A stretch of 64,000 bases of DNA from Accumulibacter sp. (lineage in GTDB: Bacteria > Pseudomonadota > Gammaproteobacteria > Burkholderiales > Rhodocyclaceae): positions 62,001 to 126,000 of the forward strand of contig NZ_JAMTDQ010000043.1 in NCBI RefSeq assembly GCF_023806635.1, given 5' to 3'. Positions 1 to 19,774 of the stretch are shown one piece after another (the first letter of the stretch is position 1; the number at the start of each line of letters is the position of its first letter). Under the pieces are notes generated by a model, which was not told where the DNA came from, did no database searches, and worked only from the letters and a program-made list of their open reading frames with translations. A program made the translations under genes and the position numbers.

Positions 1-1
1 C

Positions 2-10924
<10,923 letters not shown>

Positions 10925-10994
10925 GAGCGGCCTTGCCCCCCGCCCGCGTCGCTCGCACGGCGGGCTTCCATCGACTTTCCAGGAACCCCAACCC

Positions 10995-11600
10995 ATGAAC
11001 CCTCGCACGATTCTTGCTCCGCTGGCGGCCGCCGTAGCCGTTGGCCTTTCGCCACCCGCCGCGGCCGGCTACGCCCTCTCGCTGCACGCCACGCCATCCA
11101 GCGGGACAGTAGGCGGGCAAGTGGTCGTCGATGTCAATCTCACGCTTGACGGCCGCGATACCCTGCTGGGAATGGACTTCGTGTTGAACTATGCCCCGGA
11201 CGTGCTGCAATACCTCGGTAGCGCGGACGGTTCGCTGACCCCACGGTGGGGGGCCTGGGCACTGCCCTTCGGAAGCCCCGCAGGCTGGATCAGAGCGACC
11301 TTCCTCGACCCGACCTTCAGCGGACTCGACAGCACCGCGGGTCCGCTCGCAGGCAGCATCGCCAGTCTGACTTTCGCGCTCCATGCACCGGGAATCAGTA
11401 CCCTGACCCTGTCCGATATCGTTCTCGCCGACACCCAGGGCGACCAGCAGTCACCGAGTGGGACGCCAGGCAGCGCCCGCGTCGAAGTGCTGCCAGGCAG
11501 CAGCATCCCCTCGCCCGGCTCGCTGCCCCTGGTCGGGCTTGCTCTGGCACTGCTGTGCGTGCCCCGCCGCGGAGGAGGAGCCGCTCGTCGCGCCGGCTGA
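10995..11600 (+). CDS. Exported cohesin-like protein with PEP-CTERM-like tail
   Basis: 201 residues. An N-terminal signal peptide (hydrophobic run ending near AAAG) is followed by a single beta-sandwich domain with cohesin features: a TPSSGTVGGQVVVDVNL strand, then MDFVLNYAPDVLQYLG. The C-terminus has IPSPGSLPLVGLALALL followed by CVPRRGG, which has the layout of a PEP-CTERM sorting signal (short Pro motif, membrane helix, Arg cluster) with PSP in place of PEP. Such tails are processed by exosortase and route proteins to the envelope or matrix. It starts 70 bp after the giant dockerin-bearing protein on the same strand, so it may be its partner or anchor (inference). An AGGAA sequence lies ahead of the ATG. 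Confidence 0.7.
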   Translation: MNPRTILAPLAAAVAVGLSPPAAAGYALSLHATPSSGTVGGQVVVDVNLTLDGRDTLLGMDFVLNYAPDVLQYLGSADGSLTPRWGAWALPFGSPAGWIRATFLDPTFSGLDSTAGPLAGSIASLTFALHAPGISTLTLSDIVLADTQGDQQSPSGTPGSARVEVLPGSSIPSPGSLPLVGLALALLCVPRRGGGAARRAG

Positions 11601-11750
11601 GAACGGAGGGGAGCCGCATTGCCGCGGCGGCGGTAGCCGAGATCTGCGGTCCGGCGAATCCGCAACAGCGAGCGGACCCAACCCCATGGCAGCCAATTCC
11701 GGGTTCGGGCCCTGAGAAGGCGTAATTAGTATACTGTCACCGTATTAGCC

Positions 11751-13166
11751 TCAGGCCGCGGGCTTCGCTTCGATCATCCGCGACTTGTCGAAAACCGGAT
11801 CCTGGTCGCGCAGCAGCAGGACCGGGGTGGAGAACGGGGCCAGGCGCTCGAGGAAGTCGAGCATCTCCATCACCGGCGCGTTGCGGAAGAAGCGGGCGTA
11901 GGGGATCGCCATCCAGAGCTGGTCGGCGTAGGCGTACAGCTCGTGCGGCCGGTCGCCCTGTCCGTCGCGGTCGCGGTCGAAGCCCTGGTAGTCGTCCCAG
12001 TAGTTGCCGCGCCAGACATTGTTGCGGGCGCTGCCGGCATCGCCCATCGCCACCTGCGACAGGTTGCCCTCGAAGGTGTTGCCGGCGACCACGGTGCCTT
12101 CCTTGTCGGCGAGGAAGCTGATGCCGACACCGTTGTAGGCAATGCGGTTGCCGCGAATGCTGATCGTGCTGTCGGGTTCGAAGGGCGACATGTCGAGGCC
12201 GACGCCGATCGCGCAGTAGATGATCTCGTTGCCCTCGACGAGCACGTCCGATGCCTCCTTGAAGCCGACCGCCATGCCGGTCGGCCCGTTGGCGCGCGAG
12301 AACAGGTTGTTGCGGATGGCGCCGCCGCCCGAGTACATGACGTAGACGCCGACGGCGTTGTCGTGGAAGCGGTTGCCCTCGACCAGGTTGTTGCTGGCGA
12401 ACATGAAGTGGATCGAGTAGCGACTGCGCCGCGCCACGTTGTCGAGATAGCGGTTGTCGTTCGAATACCAGGCGACCATGTCGCGCGCATCCTCGATCAG
12501 GTTGTCGGCGATCAGGTTGCGGTGGCTGTACCAGAGGCGCAGGCTGTCGCCACGCGTGCCGAGATCGAAGGGCTTGGAGCGGATTCGGTTGCCGCGCACG
12601 ACGTTGTCGTTGGCCTTCTTGAGATCGATGCCGAACAGGCAGTCGTCGATCTGCAGGTTCTCGATGCGGTTGCGGTCGCCACGGACGTTCAGGCAGGCGT
12701 CATCGGAATCGTGCGACACACCCGAGCCGACGAGCCGCAAGCCACGCAGGGCGGAATCGCTGGCGGCCAGGACGACGACCGTCCCCTTGCCGCCGCCGTC
12801 GATGGTCACCGCACCGCCGCCATCGATGGTCAGCGGCTTGTCGACCACCAGTGGACCCGAGTAAACGCCTGCCGGCGGCTTGAGGACCGAACCGGCCGGC
12901 GCGGTGTTGACGAGATCCTGCAGGAACGGCAGGCCGGCGACGCGTCCGGTCGTCGGGATCGTCACTTTCTCGTCGATGCTGCCCCAGCCGGCCGCAGCCG
13001 GCGCCGCCATGTCGCCGAAGCGCCTCTCGCCGGCATCGCTCTCCGGGCCGCGACCGGCGCCGCTGCGCCGCAGGGCGGTCAGCGCATCCTCGGCCCCCCC
13101 GGGGGTCGGGACGACGACCAGGGCCAAGCCGCAGGCGAGGCCGGCGATGAGCAGGCGGCCGAACAC
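11751..13166 (-). CDS. nosD: NosD, periplasmic copper-maturation protein for N2O reductase
   Basis: 471 residues. An N-terminal signal sequence is followed by a right-handed beta-helix made of repeated short strands with N-x-I/V turns (for example GNRIRSKPFD, NDNRYLDNV, SNNLVEGNRF), as in CASH/carbohydrate-binding beta-helix proteins. NosD works with the NosFY ABC transporter to supply sulfur/copper for the CuZ centre of NosZ. It is the last gene of the minus-strand nos cluster and starts 5 bp after nosB. No nosF or nosY follows; the next gene converges from the other strand. Length and motifs are normal for the family. Confidence 0.93.
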   Translation of the reverse strand: MFGRLLIAGLACGLALVVVPTPGGAEDALTALRRSGAGRGPESDAGERRFGDMAAPAAAGWGSIDEKVTIPTTGRVAGLPFLQDLVNTAPAGSVLKPPAGVYSGPLVVDKPLTIDGGGAVTIDGGGKGTVVVLAASDSALRGLRLVGSGVSHDSDDACLNVRGDRNRIENLQIDDCLFGIDLKKANDNVVRGNRIRSKPFDLGTRGDSLRLWYSHRNLIADNLIEDARDMVAWYSNDNRYLDNVARRSRYSIHFMFASNNLVEGNRFHDNAVGVYVMYSGGGAIRNNLFSRANGPTGMAVGFKEASDVLVEGNEIIYCAIGVGLDMSPFEPDSTISIRGNRIAYNGVGISFLADKEGTVVAGNTFEGNLSQVAMGDAGSARNNVWRGNYWDDYQGFDRDRDGQGDRPHELYAYADQLWMAIPYARFFRNAPVMEMLDFLERLAPFSTPVLLLRDQDPVFDKSRMIEAKPAA

Positions 13167-13171
13167 CCCCC

Positions 13172-14161
13172 CTACTCCGCCGTTCCTTCACGCATCTGCT
13201 TGCGGCGGATGAGCAGCGCCAGCAGCAGGCAGAGCATGACGCCTACGAGCAGCGCGTAACCCCAGTAGGGGTAGGAATAGGTCGAGAACTGCGCCACCTT
13301 GCCTTCGCCGAAAACCGTCGGCATGAAGGGCTTGACGGTGAAGGCGCCCCACGGATGCAGGTTGTGGCCGAAGAACCACAGCCAGCCGGCATAGGTGATG
13401 ACGAAGTAGATCGGCAGCAGCGCCGGAACGAGCGCCAGCAGGAGCGAGAAGACGCGCAGCCGGGCGACGCCGACGACGAGGACGAGCATCGCGACGAGCG
13501 TGCCGGCGATCACCGCATGCGTGATGCGCGTGACGTTGTCGCCCCAGACCTGGATCTTCTCCGGCTCGTTGAAGAAGGTCCCGGTCTCGTTGACGTAATC
13601 CGCGACATGCGCCGACAGGGCGCCGAAGGCGTATTGGTCGAGCAGCATCCAGCCGGCGATGAGGCTGCAGCCGGCTGCCAGCACGAACACCCGCTGCTTG
13701 CGTCGAGGCAGCATGAAGGCAAGCAGCATGACGGCGAAGAAGGCGAAGAAGAATTTGGCCAGCGGCTTCTCGACCGGCGCGCCGGTGGCGATCGGGAACA
13801 TGCCGACATAGTGGTTGATGGTGTTCATCTCATGCACGCAGTCGAGCCCCTGCGCACCCTTGTCGATGTCCTTGCCCTTGTCGGTGATCGGGTTGTAGCG
13901 CTCGTCCTCGTGCGAGAGATCCTTCTGGATGATCTCGTTCGCCATCCGCGTGCCCTTGCCGGCGGCCTTGCAGCCGTTGAAGACGCCGTTGAAATGGAAG
14001 TGGATGCGGATGCCGTCGGGAAAGGCATCCGGCGGATAGTTCGGCGCCGTCAGCGAGACCCACCAGATCGGCGCGAAATAGGCGACGATCATCAACACCA
14101 TCGCCAGCGCCGTCAGCGCCGCGACGATCACGTTCTGCCTGCTGCCTGGTCCTGCCGACAT
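13172..14161 (-). CDS. nosB: NosB-like clade II nos membrane protein
   Basis: 329 residues from the ATG at 14161, which has GAGG nine bases upstream; an ATG nine bases earlier (14170) is the alternative. One N-terminal membrane helix is followed by a periplasmic stretch of about 110 residues and then about five further helices, with a basic cytoplasmic end. Clade II (atypical) nos clusters carry a multi-span protein called NosB next to nosZ/nosD, and position and topology match it. Its biochemical role is not established. The large soluble loop has two Cys (CKAAG and DCVHEM) and several His. Confidence 0.75.
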   Translation of the reverse strand: MSAGPGSRQNVIVAALTALAMVLMIVAYFAPIWWVSLTAPNYPPDAFPDGIRIHFHFNGVFNGCKAAGKGTRMANEIIQKDLSHEDERYNPITDKGKDIDKGAQGLDCVHEMNTINHYVGMFPIATGAPVEKPLAKFFFAFFAVMLLAFMLPRRKQRVFVLAAGCSLIAGWMLLDQYAFGALSAHVADYVNETGTFFNEPEKIQVWGDNVTRITHAVIAGTLVAMLVLVVGVARLRVFSLLLALVPALLPIYFVITYAGWLWFFGHNLHPWGAFTVKPFMPTVFGEGKVAQFSTYSYPYWGYALLVGVMLCLLLALLIRRKQMREGTAE

Positions 14162-14248
14162 TCTGTCCATCCTCGTGCGGGGACACTGCCCCGGCTGCGG
14201 CCGGCGGACACCAGCCGGCGACCCGCAGCATGTGATTCATTGTTGGTC

Positions 14249-14276
14249 GGCCCGCCGCATGTGCGGTCGGCGGGCC
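14249..14276. other. Hairpin between cytochrome c and nosB
   Basis: A perfect 9-bp inverted repeat, GGCCCGCCG / CGGCGGGCC, with a 10-base loop. It lies 49 bases after the cytochrome stop codon and has no T-tract on either strand. It may stabilise or help process the nos mRNA. Confidence 0.45.
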
Positions 14277-14324
14277 GGGTGTCGCTTGCGCGCGCAAGTC
14301 CCGCGCACGCGCTCGGCGCCAGTT

Positions 14325-15062
14325 CTACTTCTTCTTCGCTGGTGCCGCCTTGGCCTTGCACATGTTGCCCGGCATCACCAGGCTTGCCTGATAGGCCGAG
14401 ATGGCGACCAGCTGGTCGTTGTTGTACTTCTTGATGATCCGCACCATGTCCGGGTTGGCGTTGCGCCGATGCCCATCGCGAATCTCGGTCATCTGGCGCA
14501 GCAGGTACTTGTAATGCTGGCCGGCGATCACCGGGTAGAACTTGTCCTTGACTCCCTCGCCGTTGGCGCCGTGGCACTCCTTGCACTCCTTCTCGTAGAG
14601 TTCCTTGCCGGTCGCGAGCTGCTTGTCGAGGTCCTTGCCGTCGTACTTGCCGTGCTCGAGCGGGATGCAGAGCTGCTCGATGTAGGCGGCGACGTCGGCC
14701 AGCTCCTGTGGATCGGTGAGCGTCGCCGCAAACGGGTACATCGTCGGGTTGTCGCGCAGGCCGGCGCGGATGTCCGCCATCTGCTTGATCAGCACGGTGG
14801 TGTGCTGGCCGGCGAGCTGCGGGAAGGTGCCGTCGGGACGGCCGGCACCGGAAGGAAGATGGCACGCACCACAGACTTCATAGGCTTCCTCGCCACGCTT
14901 GCGATCGCCCTTGAGCTTCAGTGCCTCGATCTTTTCGCCTTCCTGGGCGTTCCACTTGTAGTCCTTGCTCTCGATACCCTGCGTCTTCGGCGCCGGCGGG
15001 CCGGCATGCACGGCAGCCATGGCGACCACCGCCAGCGACACTGCCAGGATCAGCTTCTTCAT
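14325..15062 (-). CDS. Periplasmic dihaem cytochrome c of the nos cluster
   Basis: 245 residues with a cleavable signal peptide (about residues 1-20). Two haem-binding motifs are present, CGACH (C64-H68) and CKECH (C160-H164), each in a cytochrome c domain of about 90 residues, so this is a two-domain class I cytochrome (c4-like layout). Beside nosZ it most likely passes electrons from the quinol/bc1 side to N2O reductase. The SD GGGAG lies ahead of the ATG. The tail is Lys/Ala-rich. Confidence 0.85.
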   Translation of the reverse strand: MKKLILAVSLAVVAMAAVHAGPPAPKTQGIESKDYKWNAQEGEKIEALKLKGDRKRGEEAYEVCGACHLPSGAGRPDGTFPQLAGQHTTVLIKQMADIRAGLRDNPTMYPFAATLTDPQELADVAAYIEQLCIPLEHGKYDGKDLDKQLATGKELYEKECKECHGANGEGVKDKFYPVIAGQHYKYLLRQMTEIRDGHRRNANPDMVRIIKKYNNDQLVAISAYQASLVMPGNMCKAKAAPAKKK

Positions 15063-15158
15063 TGCGAACTCCCTGTTGGTTGCGAAACGATGCCGTCAAT
15101 CTAGCAACCGGCCCGCGCACTGGCGTTGATAATTGTCAAGTCGGGCCGGCGTCGCGGA

Positions 15159-15467
15159 TCAGGGCTTCAGCTTCGAGATGTACTCGGCCAGCGCCTTGAT
15201 CTCCTCGTCGTTGACCAGATGCATGACGCCCTTCATCGCCGCCGAATTCCCGTTGGCGCGCGCACCGCTCTTGATGTCGAGCATCTGCCGTTCGGCGTAC
15301 TTGGCGTTCTGCCCGGCGATCTTCGGGTAGTCGGGCATCAGCGGCTTGGTTCCGGCCGGACCGTGGCAGGCGTTGCAGGTCTTCTCCGTATACAGCTTGG
15401 CGCCGTCGACCGCCATCGCCGGCGTTGCCAGAATGGCCAGCAGCAGCACAGGCATCGCACTCTTCAT
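15159..15467 (-). CDS. Small monohaem cytochrome c of the nos cluster
   Basis: 102 residues: a signal peptide of about 19 residues and one cytochrome c domain with CNACH (C31-H35). A Met in MKGVMHLVNDEEI is the probable sixth ligand. A strong GGAAGGA SD precedes the ATG. It lies immediately downstream of nosZ and upstream of the dihaem cytochrome, so it is a probable direct electron donor to NosZ. The exact donor relationship is inferred from position. Confidence 0.85.
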   Translation of the reverse strand: MKSAMPVLLLAILATPAMAVDGAKLYTEKTCNACHGPAGTKPLMPDYPKIAGQNAKYAERQMLDIKSGARANGNSAAMKGVMHLVNDEEIKALAEYISKLKP

Positions 15468-15485
15468 GGTTGTTCCTTCCTGATG

Positions 15486-15519
15486 TGAAAACGGGGAACA
15501 GCCTAAACCTGCTCCCCGT
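15486..15519 (-). terminator. Intrinsic terminator or attenuator just after nosZ
   Basis: On the minus strand, ACGGGGA and TCCCCGT arms, extended by CAG/CTG pairing, form a long stem that is followed by TTTTC. It lies 33 bases past the nosZ stop and before the small cytochrome, so it could uncouple nosZ mRNA levels from the downstream genes. Confidence 0.65.
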
Positions 15520-15551
15520 CGAGTTGCCTTGAGTCAGATCAATGACGCGGA

Positions 15552-17849
15552 CTACTTGATCTTCTTGGCGCCGTTCTGCTCGAGATAGGTCTTCGCCCGC
15601 AGCCCGAGGTCGGCGGCCTTGACCTGGTACTGCCAGATTTGCTCGGTCCACAGCGCGGCGTTGTTCCAGTCCTTCTTCGCCGCCGCCTCATCGGCTTTCG
15701 CCTTGGCGTCCTTGATCTTGCCAAGCTGGTCGACCGCATCATCCATCATCGCGACGACGTCCGGGAAGTCCTTGTAGTTGACGCTGGTGATGTAGCCGAC
15801 CACCGAGTCGATCACCGCCTGCGTGTCGGCAACCTTCTTCAGCTGCGTCTTGTAGTCCGCCTCGGTGTAGTTGGCGCCAGCGCCGGTCGAGGTCTTCGTC
15901 GGCTTCCAGCCCTTCGGCTTGACCAGCAGGTAACCCTGCATCTCGAGGTGCAGCGCCGAGCAGAACTCGGTGCAGTAGTACGGATAGACGCCTTCCTTGT
16001 CGGCCTTGAACTTCACCTGCACGGTCTTGCCCGGCTCGACCGAGGCATGCACGTTGTAGGTCGATACCGTGAACCCGTGCGTCTCGTCCTGCGCCCGTTC
16101 GAGGTTGGTGAGGTTGATGATCACTTCGTCGCCGACGTCGACCTCGATCGTTTCCGGCGTGATGTGCGAGCGGATCAGGGTGCCGAAGACTTCGACCTTG
16201 TTGCCCTTCTTGACGATCTTCTCCTCGCCGGCGCGGACGGCACCCGGGTGCGGCTTGTCGGTGCGGCTGTCGGTACCGACCTTGTAGCGAACGCCGGGCT
16301 TCAGCTTGCTGGCTTCGATGGCGACGACGTAGTGCGGCTCGCCAAGCGGCAGCGGCATGTCGTAGAGGAGCTGCATCTTGTCTTCGCTGATGTCGATCAG
16401 CTGGTGGTTCTGCGGATGCAGCGGGCCAACCGGAACGAAGCGGTCGATCGCCAGCTTGTTCAGCGCCACCAGGTAACGTCCCTTGGGATCGACCGAGTCG
16501 CCCTCCATCGTCACCAGGTGGCCGATGTTGTAGTGCACGCTGATCTTGTCGAGCACCTTGCCCTCGCAGAAGTTCCACTTGACGACCTGCGAGTCGACGT
16601 AGAGCGAGGTGTAGGCGACACAGGGCTTCGAGTCGTACTGCGTGTGCAGCGGGCCGAGGCCGAGCTGCACCTGCGTGTGCAGCGCATCCTTCATGCCGAT
16701 CACCGGGATGCCGTAGGGATCCGTCGATTCGAACTTGCCGGCCTTGATCGCCGCCTGGATCTTGTCGAAGGAGTAGACCGAGACGTGCGTGTCGAGCTTG
16801 CCGGAAACGGTGATGAACTTGCCGTCGGGAGTGACATCGACACCGTGCGGCGACTTCGGTTCGGGCACCAGGAAGAGCACGCCCTCCTTCACCGCGGTGT
16901 CCATCATCAGCACGTCGTGGCCGTTGATCTTCTTCGCCTTGCCGGCGGCAACCAGATCGGCCGCCTTCTTCCAGTTGATCACGTGCAGGTAGTCGGTATC
17001 CTTGGCCGAGCAGCCGGCTTCATATGGCGGCCTACCCTTCTCGATGCCACCGACGTAGCGCTCGCTGCAGAACGAGTTGGTGAACGACCAGCCGTCCGAC
17101 GGCCCCTTGCCGGCGTCGGAGAGGTCCTGGCTATACGGTGGCAGTTCGATCGAGAACGACTGCTTCGGATTGATGCGGCCTTCCTTGCGGTCGAACTTCC
17201 AGTAGGTGACGCCGCCGCGGTACTTCTCGTTGAACTCCTCGAGCGGGTAGAACTTCTTGTTCTCCAGCGGTGTCGCGTACTGCGCCGCCTCGATGACGTA
17301 CTCGGTGTTCGGCGTGACGAAGGCGCCACCGTGCTCGGACTTGAAGATTGGGTTGCTGACGATCTGCTTGGTCTCGAAGTCGCGCAGGTCGATCACCGCC
17401 AGCCGCGGGTTTGCCTTGTCGTTGATGAACAGGAACTGGCCGTCGTACTTGCCCTGCGTCTCCGAGATCGCCGGGTGGTGCGTGTCACCCCAGGTGATGT
17501 CCTTGCCGTCGATGCGGCCCTGCGCCAGGACCGCCTTCGAGCTTTCGTCGAAACCGTAGCCCTGCCACGGTTCGGGAGTGAACACCCCGATGTACTTGAG
17601 GATGCGCATCGACGGGATGCCGTAGACGATCACCTGACCGGACTGGCCGCCCGACGAGAAGGCGACGAATTCGTCGCGCTTGCCGGTCGGCACGTAGGTC
17701 TTCGCCGCAGCCAGGATGTCCTGCTGTGAAAGGCTGCGACGCTTCATCACATCCTGCAGCGATTCGGCCGCCTGCAGGCTGCCGACCGCCGCACAGCCGA
17801 GCCCTGCCGCGAGCAGCATCGGCACGGCCCGTCCCGTACGCATTTTCAT
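15552..17849 (-). CDS. nosZ: Nitrous oxide reductase, clade II (atypical) NosZ
   Basis: 765 residues. It reduces N2O to N2 in the periplasm. The N-terminus is an ordinary Sec signal peptide without twin arginines, the hallmark of clade II NosZ. A seven-bladed propeller carries CuZ-ligand-type histidines, including DTHHPAIS near residue 122 and PHGVDV. The C-terminal cupredoxin domain has the CuA motif CTEFCSALHLEM (C626, C630, H634, M637). A helical extension of about 90 residues follows the cupredoxin fold; no C-terminal haem motif is present. The start is fixed by GGGAGAG upstream of ATG 17849. It leads the minus-strand nos operon. Confidence 0.97.
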   Translation of the reverse strand: MKMRTGRAVPMLLAAGLGCAAVGSLQAAESLQDVMKRRSLSQQDILAAAKTYVPTGKRDEFVAFSSGGQSGQVIVYGIPSMRILKYIGVFTPEPWQGYGFDESSKAVLAQGRIDGKDITWGDTHHPAISETQGKYDGQFLFINDKANPRLAVIDLRDFETKQIVSNPIFKSEHGGAFVTPNTEYVIEAAQYATPLENKKFYPLEEFNEKYRGGVTYWKFDRKEGRINPKQSFSIELPPYSQDLSDAGKGPSDGWSFTNSFCSERYVGGIEKGRPPYEAGCSAKDTDYLHVINWKKAADLVAAGKAKKINGHDVLMMDTAVKEGVLFLVPEPKSPHGVDVTPDGKFITVSGKLDTHVSVYSFDKIQAAIKAGKFESTDPYGIPVIGMKDALHTQVQLGLGPLHTQYDSKPCVAYTSLYVDSQVVKWNFCEGKVLDKISVHYNIGHLVTMEGDSVDPKGRYLVALNKLAIDRFVPVGPLHPQNHQLIDISEDKMQLLYDMPLPLGEPHYVVAIEASKLKPGVRYKVGTDSRTDKPHPGAVRAGEEKIVKKGNKVEVFGTLIRSHITPETIEVDVGDEVIINLTNLERAQDETHGFTVSTYNVHASVEPGKTVQVKFKADKEGVYPYYCTEFCSALHLEMQGYLLVKPKGWKPTKTSTGAGANYTEADYKTQLKKVADTQAVIDSVVGYITSVNYKDFPDVVAMMDDAVDQLGKIKDAKAKADEAAAKKDWNNAALWTEQIWQYQVKAADLGLRAKTYLEQNGAKKIK

Positions 17850-17964
17850 GGTTACTCTCCCTTTGATCAAATGGGTGCCACCCTTGCCTGCCCCGACCGC
17901 CATGCGTCCGGCCGCCGCTGCGGCAATATGTCGCACATTGTGGTCACATGCGCAGCCGGTTAAT

Positions 17965-17978
17965 TTGAGCTGGATTAA
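17965..17978. promoter_or_regulatory. FNR/DNR-type operator candidate upstream of nosZ
   Basis: TTGAGCTGGATTAA matches TTGAT-N4-ATCAA with one mismatch in each half site. It is 116 bp upstream of the nosZ start, in the divergent region shared with the copper genes. Anaerobic or NO-responsive Fnr-family control of nosZ is well known; use of this site is inference. Confidence 0.4.
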
Positions 17979-18100
17979 ATTTTGCGGATCATGCTGCATG
18001 GCAACATGGTGCAGCGATCGCGTTTCCGGTACCCACAAGGAAGCCGACGAGCGATAATCCACCAACCGCTCGCGATACCGCCGCTCCGCACCCACAGCCG

Positions 18101-18565
18101 ATGACCAGGAACCTGCTGCTCGACACCGCCATCCTGCTCGCGCTCGCCGTTTTTGGCGTCGTCGCCTACAAGCTGGCGCCACTCCTGCAGCCGAAGACCG
18201 ACGTCCTGCTGCCGGTGTCGAGCTGCAACCTGAACCAGCAGGCGTGCATCGCGACCCTGCCCGACGGCGGCCAGATGGAGTTCTCGATCGAACCGCGGCC
18301 GATCCCGGCGCTGCGGCCGCTGCAACTGCAGGCGAGCTTCCGCGGCAGCGCCGTGCGCCGGGTCGAGGTCGACCTCGCCGGCACCGAAATGAAGATGGGC
18401 TACAACCGTCCGCTGCTCGAAGCGCAGGGCGACGGCAAGCGCTTCAGCGGCCAGGCCAGCCTGCCGGTGTGCATCACCGGCAGCATGGAATGGGAGGCGA
18501 CGGTTCTCGTCGATGACGGCAAGGCGCTGATCGCCGTTCCCTTCCGCTTCGTCAGCGGCAACTGA
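18101..18565 (+). CDS. Membrane-anchored FixH/YtkA-like periplasmic protein
   Basis: 154 residues. One N-terminal helix (about residues 5-27) is followed by a periplasmic beta-sandwich of about 125 residues. Features include a Cys pair near residues 42 and 49, the motif EMKMGYNRPLL and a late MEWEATVLV strand. This layout resembles FixH/YtkA-type proteins linked to copper-enzyme assembly. It is divergent from nosZ and 16 bp ahead of a Sco gene. I do not recognise a specific family with certainty; a copper-chaperone accessory role is inferred from motif and neighbours. Confidence 0.55.
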   Translation: MTRNLLLDTAILLALAVFGVVAYKLAPLLQPKTDVLLPVSSCNLNQQACIATLPDGGQMEFSIEPRPIPALRPLQLQASFRGSAVRRVEVDLAGTEMKMGYNRPLLEAQGDGKRFSGQASLPVCITGSMEWEATVLVDDGKALIAVPFRFVSGN

Positions 18566-18581
18566 AGGAGTCGCAGCGGGC

Positions 18582-19217
18582 ATGCGGACCAGCGGATTCC
18601 TGATCGCGCTCATCGCGCTGCTCGCCGCCGCGCTGCTCTACCTCGCCGTGTTCTGGGAGCCGCTGCCGCAGCGCCCGATAGAGAGGATCGTCGCGCACGG
18701 CCAGCTGCCGCCGGGAACGGCGCCGCGCGGCGGCGATTTCGTCCTGCAGGGCCCGCACGGCCCGGTGGCGCTCGCCGACTACCGTGGCAAGGTGGTGCTG
18801 ATCTACTTCGGCTACACGTGGTGCCCGGACGTCTGTCCGACCTCGCTGTCGCTGCTGGCGCAGGCGATCGCCGACCTCGATCCGGTCGAGCGCGAGCGCG
18901 TGCAGCCGATCTTCATCTCGGTGGACCCGGAGCGCGACACGCCGGCGCGGCTCAAGGAATACGCGCCCTTCTTCCACCCGGCGCTGATCGGCCTCAGCGG
19001 CTCGCGCGAGCAGATCGCCGCCGTCGCCACCGCCTACGGATCGAGCTACCAGAAGCAGCCGGCGAACGCCGAGGGCAACTACGCCGTCGACCACTCGTCG
19101 GCGACCTACGTCGTCGACCCGCAGGGGAGGCTCGCCGGCAGCCTGCCGCACGCCGCGACGCCGGCGCAGATCGTCGCCTTCGTCCGCCAGCAACTGGTGG
19201 CAGGCGACACCCGTTGA
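18582..19217 (+). CDS. Sco1/SenC/PrrC copper chaperone
   Basis: 211 residues. One N-terminal membrane anchor is followed by a thioredoxin-fold domain with the copper ligands CPDVC (C81, C85) and H171 in VDHSSATY, the full Sco metal site. Sco proteins deliver copper to CuA centres, classically in cytochrome oxidase; NosZ carries the same kind of centre. It sits in a same-strand run with the preceding FixH/YtkA-like gene and the following PCuAC gene. Confidence 0.92.
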   Translation: MRTSGFLIALIALLAAALLYLAVFWEPLPQRPIERIVAHGQLPPGTAPRGGDFVLQGPHGPVALADYRGKVVLIYFGYTWCPDVCPTSLSLLAQAIADLDPVERERVQPIFISVDPERDTPARLKEYAPFFHPALIGLSGSREQIAAVATAYGSSYQKQPANAEGNYAVDHSSATYVVDPQGRLAGSLPHAATPAQIVAFVRQQLVAGDTR

Positions 19218-19273
19218 AGCCGCCGCGCCACCACCGGCCAGACCGCCCGCCGGACCGACAGGAGATCGCGCCA

Positions 19274-19729
19274 ATGCCCTCGCCGCTTGCGACCCTTGCC
19301 CTCGCCGCGCTGCTCGCGCTGCCCACCGGCGCGACTGCCGCCGACAGCGGCCTGGTCGTCAGCGACCCCTACGTCCGCCTGATGCCGCCGGGGTCGCCGA
19401 CCACGGCCGCCTTCATGAGCATCAGCAACCGCAGCGGCAGCGACCGCCGCCTGCTGCAGGCCGAAAGCCCGGTGGCGCGGTCGGTCGAACTGCACACCCA
19501 CGTCGACGACCACGGCGTCATGCGCATGCGGCGGGTCACGGCGATAGAGATTCCAGCCGGCGGCCACGCCGAACTGCACTCCGGCGGCCAGCACGTCATG
19601 CTGATCGGCCTGCGGCAACCGCTGCAGGATGGGGAAAGGGTGCCGCTGACGCTGCGCTTCGACGACGGCAGCAGCCAGCAGCTCGCCGTGCCGGTGAGGC
19701 GAGCGCCGGCGGCGCATGGCAGGCACTGA
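19274..19729 (+). CDS. PCuAC-type periplasmic copper chaperone
   Basis: 151 residues starting at the ATG with AGGAG upstream; longer in-frame starts overlap the Sco gene and are not credible. Signal peptide about residues 1-22. The Cu(I) site is the H-x10-M-x21-H-x-M pattern, made by residues in HTHVDDHGVMRM and HSGGQHVML. PCuAC passes copper to Sco or directly to CuA sites. It lies 56 bp downstream of Sco, the usual pairing. Confidence 0.92.
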   Translation: MPSPLATLALAALLALPTGATAADSGLVVSDPYVRLMPPGSPTTAAFMSISNRSGSDRRLLQAESPVARSVELHTHVDDHGVMRMRRVTAIEIPAGGHAELHSGGQHVMLIGLRQPLQDGERVPLTLRFDDGSSQQLAVPVRRAPAAHGRH

Positions 19730-19774
19730 GCGCCGCGCTGCCGGCAAGCGTGGCAGACCAGAGGGAGCAGACGC

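Noticed and set aside
14175-15104. 309-codon plus-strand open frame over the cytochrome genes
   Set aside because: Antisense to a dihaem cytochrome with signal peptide and both CxxCH motifs.
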